A stretch of 7,513 nt of DNA from Trebonia sp. Its GTDB lineage: Bacteria > Actinomycetota > Actinomycetes > Streptosporangiales > Streptosporangiaceae. Shown piece after piece: positions 1 through 4,401 of this stretch. The notes beneath the pieces were generated by a model. The model was not told where the DNA came from, did no database searches, and saw only the letters and a list, made by a program, of their open reading frames with translations. Numbering within the stretch: the first letter of the stretch is position 1; every line of letters starts with the position of its first letter. The position numbers and the translations under genes are program-made. The stretch covers positions 1 to 7,513 of the forward strand of contig JASHPP010000562.1 in assembly GCA_030038035.1 (NCBI GenBank). Direction: 5' to 3'.

Positions 1-112
1 CCGCCGCGACCGCGTCATCGACCGCATCCCGCGGAACCGACGAGGCAAGCACCCCGAAGGTGACCTGGTCCGCCAGCCAGCCGCCCGCCATCACCACGCC
101 ATTGTCGGTCAT
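1..112 (-). CDS. IS4-family transposase, N-terminal fragment (continues off left edge)
   Basis: Thirty-seven codons are visible from an ATG at 112-110; the rest lies outside. Residues such as WLADQVTFGVLASSVPRDAV match the N-terminal domain of actinobacterial IS4-family DDE transposases, which typically reads (L)xDx(V/I)xxGVLxxxxPRDxVDEAV. An in-frame TGA at 124-122 directly upstream, with no other start codon between, fixes the start at 112. The catalytic DDE residues would be further along, so whether the transposase is intact cannot be judged. It has the same orientation as cas2 and cas4-cas1 but is almost certainly a later insertion and not part of their operon. Confidence 0.72.
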   Translation of the reverse strand, partial: MTDNGVVMAGGWLADQVTFGVLASSVPRDAVDDAVAA

Positions 113-195
113 GCAACGCGATCATGCCGGCCACCAGACCCAACGGACCGCACCGACACGCACCCGCCAAGATCAACTTTGGCTAAGTGGCATTG
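1..195 (-). mobile_element. Right end of an IS4-family insertion sequence (partial)
   Basis: The transposase N-terminus at 1-112 shows that an IS4-family element lies off the left edge and is read leftwards. The 70 bases between its start codon and cas2 contain no gene. Read inward from cas2, the bases around 196-181 (CCAATGCCACTTAGCC) look like an insertion-sequence terminal inverted repeat, and they contain the cas2 stop codon. The exact boundary is inferred: the opposite end and any target-site duplication lie outside the window. If the boundary is right, the element inserted at the very 3' end of cas2 and now separates it from whatever lay downstream. Confidence 0.45.
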
Positions 196-470
196 GCTCC
201 TGAGGAGGGCAGTCTCTCACGGTGACCAAGGAAAAGGAACCGTGAGACATCTCCGGCCGTGCCGAGGTCGACGATCATCACGCTGTCTTCCGACTGCTTC
301 ATGCGGGCCTCGATGTCGCCGCGCATGAGGTACTTCTCGCGGTCGGAGAGGTCGCATACGAAGACCGAATACTGGATCCGCGTGCCGTAGCCTTCCATGC
401 ACCCGGCGACCAAGCGCAGCCGGCGGTCATCACGGATGTCGTAGGCGACCAGGTACCTGCGGCGAGCCAT
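183..470 (-). CDS. cas2: CRISPR-associated protein Cas2
   Basis: This 95-residue protein has the normal Cas2 length. Its N-terminus carries the first beta strand with the conserved Asp, YLVAYDIRDDRRL (Asp11). It continues with GTRIQYSVFVCDLS, the strand-turn typical of the ferredoxin-fold Cas2 dimer, and ends with a SVMIVDLG strand. Cas2 is the dimeric core that bridges two Cas1 dimers in the spacer-integration complex. The ATG at 470-468 follows the cas4-cas1 stop by only 10 bases with no clear ribosome-binding site, so translational coupling is likely. An ATG overlapping the cas1 stop (481-479) opens only three codons and is not the start. The final codons (SSGANAT) and the TAG may come from the adjacent insertion-sequence end, in which case the original C-terminus has been replaced. 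The catalytic and dimerisation core is complete. Confidence 0.95.
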   Translation of the reverse strand: MARRRYLVAYDIRDDRRLRLVAGCMEGYGTRIQYSVFVCDLSDREKYLMRGDIEARMKQSEDSVMIVDLGTAGDVSRFLFLGHRERLPSSGANAT

Positions 471-480
471 CAGTGAGCCA

Positions 481-2124
481 TCAGCGGGTGACCAGCGGCT
501 CGTATGCGGGCAATTCGCCGGTCAGGTACGCCGCCACGATCCTGGCTTGCAGCTCCACAGCGCGCCGGTACGAAACCGAGTACCCGAACACCGGGTGCCG
601 CACCGTGGTGGTCATCCGCCGCTCCCAGGCGCGCAGCACGGTCCGGCGGCCCTCCTCCGTCAAGGACACGGCGCCGGCCCTGACCACGAAGTCCCCGGTG
701 CCGATCTCGCGGTTGTTGATCAAGGTCAGCACGCACGAGTCGGCGAGCAGCGGCCGGAACTCCTCGGCTAGGTCCAGCGCCAGCGCGGGACGGCCAAAGC
801 GCGGCCGGTGGAACAGCCCGAGGTATGGATCGAACCCCACCACAAGGCACGCCGCCAGCATTTCCTTCGCCAGCAGCGCGTAGCAGAACGACAGCAGGCA
901 ATTCACCGCATCGGTCGGCGGGCGGCGGTTGCGCAGGCCGGTGAACGCGGGACCGGGAAGTCCGTCGGCACGCAGCAAGGACGGGAAGGCCTCGAAGTAC
1001 AGTCGCGCCGCGGTTCCCTCGATGCCGAGCAACGAGGCGGCATCCGGGGCCCGTTCTGCCTGCCCGGCCAGAGCCCCGAGCTGGGCGACGACCCGGTCGA
1101 GGCAGTCGCCGTTCCTGCGGAGCAACACGCGCCCGTTCCGTATCTTGCCTTGAATCATTCTCCGCGGCACAGCCAGCTCGTGCAGTGCAGCAGCCCGGGC
1201 CTGGCGCATGCGCAGCATCACGTTCTTGCTTGGCATGCCGGTCGACACTCCCGAAAGCCAGCCGCCGTACGTGAAGTGGAAGACGTCGATGCCGCGGTCG
1301 AACAGGGTCCGCATGCACTGGGCGGTGATCTGCACGTTCCCGAACGGCGCCACGTGCAGCACGTCGATCAGCCGCACGCTCACCAGCTCCTCGCGGTACT
1401 TGGACACCACGAGTTGCCCGCCGTCGATGCCGACCGTCGAACCCTGTTCGGTCACGTAGAGCGGGTGGGCGTCGGGGTCTGCGGCGATGAGGCGCCGCGG
1501 CCTGCCGGCTTCCCGGCCGGCGAGCACGTTCACCTCGTCGGGCAGGCAGATGCCGGCGAGCGAGCAGCGGCCGCACTTCGGGCTCGACTGCAGCGGCGGC
1601 GGGGGCGCGAGCCGCGTCGCCACGGTCCGCGCCTCCGCCACGACCTGCAGCGTGCGCGCGACCAGCGACTCGGTGATCTCGACCGGCACGCGCTGGCGGG
1701 TCTGCGCGTAGTAGATCTCGCCGCGCCGCACGGTGTAGCCGTGTTCGCGCAGCAGCAGGACCTGGGCGCACACCTGGATCGCGTCGGCTTCCCACGCTCC
1801 GCCGTCCCGCGCCGGGTGTCCCTTCTTGGTGTCGACGGGGACGACGCCGCCTTCGGCCGCCTCGACCAGGTCCAGCTTCGCGGTGATGCCGAGGGAGTCG
1901 CTGGCCAGTTCCACAGAACGCGCCTGCTTCAGCTCGCCCTCCTCGGGCAGCGGGGCGGCCCCTCCCCCGGCGTCGACCCGGCGGTGCTGCCAGTCGCCCT
2001 CGGCCGTGTCGGCGGAGTCGGCCCAGAGCTGGTCCACCCATTCGAGGAAGAACAGCCGCGGGCAGTACGCGTACTCGTTGAGCATCCGCGCGGGAACCAG
2101 CTCAGGCACCTCGGTCAGCGTCAT
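481..2124 (-). CDS. cas4-cas1: Cas4-Cas1 fusion, CRISPR adaptation nuclease-integrase
   Basis: This is a 547-residue fusion. Residues 1-200 are Cas4 (RecB-like, Fe-S): Cys21 in AYCPR and Cys184/187/193 in CGRCSLAGIC form the four-cysteine cluster. His47, Asp85 and Asp98-Lys100 (PVDTKKG) are the nuclease residues, and Gln117/121 sit in the Q-motif helix. Residues 210-547 are Cas1: Glu369 (LLGIEGTAAR), His439 (GLFHRP) and Asp451/Glu454 (DLAEEFRP) form the metal site. Cas4 trims and PAM-selects prespacers; Cas1 with Cas2 integrates them at the leader end of the array. The fusion is known from subtype I-G (ex I-U) and V-B systems. The start was set at ATG 2124 because the Cas4 fold begins a few residues later and a TANNNT element lies 7 bases upstream. 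The ATG at 2175 and a GTG at 2268 are in frame but add a non-Cas4 leader spanning an AT-rich, promoter-like stretch. No effector gene neighbours it. Confidence 0.96.
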   Translation of the reverse strand: MTLTEVPELVPARMLNEYAYCPRLFFLEWVDQLWADSADTAEGDWQHRRVDAGGGAAPLPEEGELKQARSVELASDSLGITAKLDLVEAAEGGVVPVDTKKGHPARDGGAWEADAIQVCAQVLLLREHGYTVRRGEIYYAQTRQRVPVEITESLVARTLQVVAEARTVATRLAPPPPLQSSPKCGRCSLAGICLPDEVNVLAGREAGRPRRLIAADPDAHPLYVTEQGSTVGIDGGQLVVSKYREELVSVRLIDVLHVAPFGNVQITAQCMRTLFDRGIDVFHFTYGGWLSGVSTGMPSKNVMLRMRQARAAALHELAVPRRMIQGKIRNGRVLLRRNGDCLDRVVAQLGALAGQAERAPDAASLLGIEGTAARLYFEAFPSLLRADGLPGPAFTGLRNRRPPTDAVNCLLSFCYALLAKEMLAACLVVGFDPYLGLFHRPRFGRPALALDLAEEFRPLLADSCVLTLINNREIGTGDFVVRAGAVSLTEEGRRTVLRAWERRMTTTVRHPVFGYSVSYRRAVELQARIVAAYLTGELPAYEPLVTR

Positions 2125-2131
2125 GCGGCAT

Positions 2132-2137
2132 ACTCTA
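2132..2137 (-). promoter_or_regulatory. Candidate -10 element of cas4-cas1; possible leaderless start
   Basis: On the minus strand TGCTAGAGT contains the hexamer TAGAGT (TANNNT type) preceded by a TGn extended -10. Exactly 7 bases separate it from the ATG at 2124, the spacing expected when transcription begins at the start codon itself. No Shine-Dalgarno sequence precedes that ATG. The surrounding 2130-2180 stretch is the most AT-rich part of the left half. No convincing -35 is visible. This is inferred from position and pattern only. Confidence 0.4.
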
Positions 2138-2229
2138 GCATGTTCCAGTAATTTCCATCTTATTCTTTTATTCATCCCGAACGGAGGGGGCCGGCTGCCC
2201 CGGGCACAGGTGATCGTGACGGGTGGGTC

Positions 2230-2235
2230 TATGCT
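2230..2235 (+). promoter_or_regulatory. Candidate -10 element for the GYD gene
   Basis: TATGCT fits the TANNNT consensus and lies 45 bases before the GYD start, in the 155-base region shared with the divergent cas4-cas1 gene. No good -35 is seen at 16-18 bases. Weak evidence; listed because the divergent arrangement requires a promoter here. Confidence 0.25.
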
Positions 2236-2279
2236 TCCTGTTGATGCTGGGACTCGTGATGCAACCAATGGGGGGAAGC

Positions 2280-2600
2280 ATGGCGAAGTACCTCGTGATC
2301 GCTAGCTACACCGCCGAGGGCCTTAAGGGCCTGATCGCCCAGGGCGGCACCGCCCGGGTCGAGGCGACGCATAAGTTCCTGGCCACCACCGGCGGCTCGG
2401 TGGAGAGCTTCTATTTCGCGCTGGGCCCGGACGACGTGTACATCGTGTGTGACCTGCCGGACAACGTGACGGCGGCGGCGGTATCGATGTCAGCCGCGTC
2501 CAGCGGCATGGTGGTCAACCACATGGTGGTGCTGCTGACACCCGAAGAGATGGACCGCGCGGCCGCGGACCACTTCTCCTACCCCGCTCCCCACACCTGA
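2280..2600 (+). CDS. GYD-domain protein of unknown function
   Basis: This 106-residue protein matches the GYD family over its whole length. It has the opening strand AKYLVIASYTAEGLKGLI, then GGTARVEATHKFLATTGGSV, the ESFYFALGPDDVYIVCDLPD core (the family signature region), and VVLLTPEEMDRAA near the end. GYD proteins are small alpha/beta proteins of ferredoxin-like type; no biochemical activity is established for the family. The ATG at 2280 is preferred because a G-rich ribosome-binding site (GGGGGGA, 2270-2276) lies just before it and the family starts there. In-frame starts back to a GTG at 2223 would add a hydrophobic 19-residue stretch, which I judge to be untranslated leader. It is divergent from cas4-cas1 and convergent with the broken toxin locus. 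A role in CRISPR is not implied by the family. Confidence 0.9.
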   Translation: MAKYLVIASYTAEGLKGLIAQGGTARVEATHKFLATTGGSVESFYFALGPDDVYIVCDLPDNVTAAAVSMSAASSGMVVNHMVVLLTPEEMDRAAADHFSYPAPHT

Positions 2601-2604
2601 GCGG

Positions 2605-2639
2605 GCCCGGCTGGCCTTCGCCGCAGCCTTGGGCCGGGC
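2605..2639. terminator. Candidate bidirectional hairpin between convergent genes
   Basis: GCCCGGC (2605-2611) and GCCGGGC (2633-2639) form a perfect 7-bp stem around a 21-base loop, immediately after the GYD stop at 2600 and before the stop of the minus-strand toxin remnant at 2654. A short pyrimidine-rich run follows on the plus strand. There is no true T-tract, as is common in high-GC actinobacteria. Position between convergent genes supports termination. Confidence 0.4.
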
Positions 2640-2653
2640 GTGTTCCTCTACTG

Positions 2654-3047
2654 TCAGTCCGCGCCTGGGCTGAAGGCGTCGATGTCGGCCGTCCGGCACG
2701 CGGCACGCAGTTCGGCAGCGTAGACGACCATCGCGCGGCTATTGAGGCGCAGCGCCGTCGCGAGGTGGATGGCGTCAGCTGAGCGCAACCGTCCCGGCAG
2801 CAGCGGCGCCGTCGTCAGGTCGCCGTTCTCGATGTCGACGAGCGCGGACAGCACCTCGGAAACTGCCTCGTGGCCGATGTGCTCAGGCCGCCGGTTAGCC
2901 GCACAGCGCACCTCTGTGCGGCAGCAGCGAAGCCATCAGCGTGTCGCCGTCCTCTGCGCGCCTCTGGAGATGGTCAGCCAGCTTGGCTGACCCTATCTCC
3001 CCCACCAAGAGCTTCACGGCCGCTGAGGTGTCGACGTAGACGATCAC
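2654..3047 (-). pseudogene. vapC-type PIN-domain toxin, frameshifted
   Basis: The N-terminal half reads from a GTG at 3047: VIVYVDTSAAVKLLVGE, with the first PIN acidic residue (Asp6). It runs to SLL at residues 40-42 and then drifts into a TAA at 2897-2895. The C-terminal half continues in another frame from about 2920: RTEVRCAANRRPEHIGHEAV, which supplies the second acidic residue (Glu), then RSADAIHLATALRL (Asp) and MVVYAAELRAAC. Removing one C at about 2921 (minus strand CTGCTGCCGC) joins the halves into a 130-aa PIN protein, the normal VapC length. The fourth acidic position, usually Asp in (T/V)YDxxL, is Ala in VVYAAEL. The GTG overlaps the antitoxin stop (GTGA), as in intact vapBC operons. 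The RNase toxin is therefore probably not made, unless the break is a sequencing error. Confidence 0.82.
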
Positions 3048-3311
3048 CGGTCGCCTCTGACGTCCGCGATGATCTGCGCGCTGGACAGGGTGCGCTCACG
3101 CGCCCGATGGTGCGCAGGTCTACCGGCCGGTTCTTCCACGGTTCCCGGACCTTCCCCGCCGCCACCAGGCGCTCGTATGGCGTCAGGGACGGCGGGACGA
3201 GCACCGCCGCCACCTCGCCGTGATTGGTCGCCTCGATAATTTCCCGGCGGCTACCGCGCGGAGTACTTCCGCGCTGTTGTTACGCAGTTCCCGATGGCTG
3301 ATCGTACGCAC
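3044..3311 (-). pseudogene. Phd/YefM-type antitoxin, two frameshifts
   Basis: Translation would start at GTG 3311, with a GGAGG ribosome-binding site at 3321-3317. The N-terminus VRTISHRELRNNSAEVLRAV is a classic Phd/YefM DNA-binding start. The frame breaks at about 3245-3243 (minus strand GGG) and resumes as EIIEATNHGEVAAVLVPPS. It breaks again at about 3105-3103 (also GGG) and resumes as TLSSAQIIADVRGDR, ending at a TGA that overlaps the toxin GTG. Restoring one G at each site gives 270 nt, an 89-residue antitoxin of usual size whose end exactly abuts the toxin start. The middle part (LTPYERLVAAGKVREPWKNR) is a typical toxin-neutralising tail. Two independent losses in G runs suggest either genuine decay or homopolymer sequencing error. 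Confidence 0.8.
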
Positions 3312-3360
3312 GGACACCTCCCTGCCCGTAGCAATCGGGGCACAAGCTGCACTTGCCTGC

Positions 3361-3411
3361 CTCGGCACCCCGAACCTCGGCTATCAGCTCGGCTGTGGTA
3401 CCCTGGTGGCA
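3361..3411 (+). promoter_or_regulatory. Candidate promoter and operator of vapBC (plus strand)
   Basis: The hexamer CTCGGC occurs three times in direct orientation at 3361-3366, 3376-3381 and 3388-3393. Directly after it is TGGTACCCT, an extended -10 (TACCCT, 3399-3404), predicting transcription from about 3411. An AGAAAGG ribosome-binding site (3422-3428) then precedes the vapB ATG at 3435. TA operons are autorepressed by the antitoxin-toxin complex binding at the promoter, so the repeats are plausible operator half-sites. The 123-base gap also has to hold the promoter of the divergent broken locus. Confidence 0.33.
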
Positions 3412-3434
3412 TTAGTGAGGTAGAAAGGTATATC

Positions 3435-3689
3435 ATGAGCCTCAACATCAAGAACGCCGAGACCCACCAGCTCGTCCAGGAACTCGCCGCGCTGACTGGT
3501 GAGACGCAGACAATGGCAGTGACGATCGCTGTCCGCGAGCGCCTGGACAGGGTACGGCACCTGCGCGAGGCTGGCCTGGCTGACCGGCTCCTGGCCATTG
3601 GCGCGGACACCGCGCCCCGGCTGCGCGAACCGTTCCGCAGCGCCGATCACGGGGACCTGCTCTACGACGAGCGAGGGCTTCCCGCGTGA
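3435..3689 (+). CDS. vapB: VapB-type antitoxin, PSK transcription-factor family
   Basis: This 84-residue protein begins [20 protein letters not shown] and continues [20 protein letters not shown], the signature of the Rv-type VapB/PSK antitoxins: a ribbon-helix-helix-like N-terminal DNA-binding half. The C-terminal part (about residues 45-84, ending [12 protein letters not shown]) is the segment that in this family wraps and blocks the toxin active site. The start is supported by AGAAAGG 6 bases upstream. Its TGA (3687-3689) overlaps the vapC GTG in a GTGA arrangement, indicating translational coupling. It should bind its own promoter with VapC and repress the operon. No defects are seen. It belongs to a different antitoxin family from the Phd-type genes on either side, so the modules here are not recent duplicates. 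Confidence 0.9.
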   Translation: MSLNIKNAETHQLVQELAALTGETQTMAVTIAVRERLDRVRHLREAGLADRLLAIGADTAPRLREPFRSADHGDLLYDERGLPA

Positions 3690-4105
3690 TCATCGACACG
3701 TCCGCCCTGATCGCGATCCTGCGCGCGGAGCCAGACGCCGCGCAGCTGGCCCATGCCATCGAACGGGCGCGGAGCAGGCGGATCTCCGCCGCGAACTGGC
3801 TGGAGACCGCTGTCGTCATCGACGCCAGCCGGGACCCGGTGGCCAGCCGCCGCTTCGACGAACTCGTGCAGACCGCGGAACTGTACGTCGAACCCGTGAC
3901 CGGCGACCAGGCCCGCATCGCCCGCGATGCTTACCGCGATTTCGGCAAGGGCAGCGGCCACAAGGCCGGCCTCAACTTCGGGGACTGCTTCGCGTACGCC
4001 CTGGCCAAGTCCGCTGGCGAGGAACTGCTGTTCAAAGGGAACGACTTCGGCCACACCGACATCACCCCCGCACTACCCGCCGTCACAGACGGCAGCCCCG
4101 GCTGA
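3686..4105 (+). CDS. vapC: VapC-type PIN-domain ribonuclease toxin
   Basis: This 139-residue PIN-domain protein has all four expected acidic residues: Asp4 ([12 protein letters not shown]), Glu40 ([11 protein letters not shown]), Asp100 ([12 protein letters not shown]) and Asp120 ([13 protein letters not shown]). These coordinate Mg/Mn for RNA cleavage; VapC toxins usually cut tRNA or rRNA, but the target cannot be read from sequence. The GNDFxxTDI ending is typical of the VapC subgroup paired with PSK-type VapB. The GTG start overlaps the vapB stop by 4 bases, so no separate ribosome-binding site is needed. Length is at the upper end of normal because of a short Pro/Gly-rich tail (PAVTDGSPG). 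It appears intact and functional. Confidence 0.92.
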   Translation: MIIDTSALIAILRAEPDAAQLAHAIERARSRRISAANWLETAVVIDASRDPVASRRFDELVQTAELYVEPVTGDQARIARDAYRDFGKGSGHKAGLNFGDCFAYALAKSAGEELLFKGNDFGHTDITPALPAVTDGSPG

Positions 4106-4245
4106 TACCACCCACCTCACCCAGTGCCGCAGCGGCGTTTACCGTGAGTCGGTGAACGTGCCTGCCGAGCGACCCGTCCTGCCGTCGGCGCGATGGACCA
4201 CCGTGACCGGAGTTAGCACGCCGGCCGATTTGCGTCCTTCGACTG

Positions 4246-4401
4246 ATGCTCCGTGTCCAGCAGCAGCGCAACGACCTCACCAGCGGCGCCTACGAGATTG
4301 CCGACCTTGACGTCGATGACTTGTGTACCGCGCGAGACCTGGCCGCCCGGCACCCCGGCGAGATCGACTTCTTGTTCGTGACCGTCGGCTTCAATGCCTA
4401 G
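4246..4401 (+). pseudogene. Possible short-chain dehydrogenase (SDR) remnant in a gene-poor gap
   Basis: The 292-base gap 4106-4397 holds no intact gene. From 4246 a 51-codon frame reads EIADLDVDDLCTARDLAARH and then PGEIDFLFVTVGFNA before a TAG at 4399-4401. This resembles the central part of SDR oxidoreductases: a D(V/I)xDL motif, a helix, and then IDxLFxNAG. Here the NAG signature is altered to TVG, and neither the Rossmann TGxxxGxG motif nor the catalytic YxxxK is found. If it is an SDR piece it is a dead fragment. It ends overlapping, tail to tail, with the stop of the 690-residue gene. Nothing recognisable lies in 4106-4245. The resemblance is by eye and modest. Confidence 0.28.

Noticed and set aside
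1..182. CRISPR array or leader downstream of cas2
   Set aside because: No repeated 25-40 base unit is present; the DNA is explained by the insertion-sequence end and transposase start. No array was seen elsewhere in the window either.
470..2041. Long open frame of 523 codons on the minus strand overlapping cas4-cas1
   Set aside because: It is an out-of-phase shadow: Arg/Gly/Ala/Pro-rich composition without any domain, over a gene whose Cas4 and Cas1 motifs are unambiguous.
808..2151. 447-codon plus-strand frame opposite cas4-cas1
   Set aside because: Antisense shadow caused by high GC; His/Arg/Gly-rich low-complexity translation with no family features.
2125..2268. Extending cas4-cas1 to start at 2175 or 2268 (up to 595 aa)
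   Set aside because: The added residues are not part of the Cas4 fold and would run across an AT-rich promoter-like stretch; the 2124 start has a well-placed -10.
2223..2279. Extending the GYD protein upstream to the GTG at 2223
   Set aside because: The added hydrophobic 19 residues are not in the family, and a strong G-rich ribosome-binding site precedes the ATG at 2280.
2490..2706. Minus-strand frames of 63-69 codons opposite the end of the GYD gene
   Set aside because: Arg/Gly/His-rich translations with no start signals; antisense to a clear gene.
3598..4155. Arg/Pro-rich 185-codon plus-strand frame overlapping vapB and vapC
   Set aside because: Out-of-phase shadow of an unmistakable vapBC operon with GTGA overlap and complete active-site residues.
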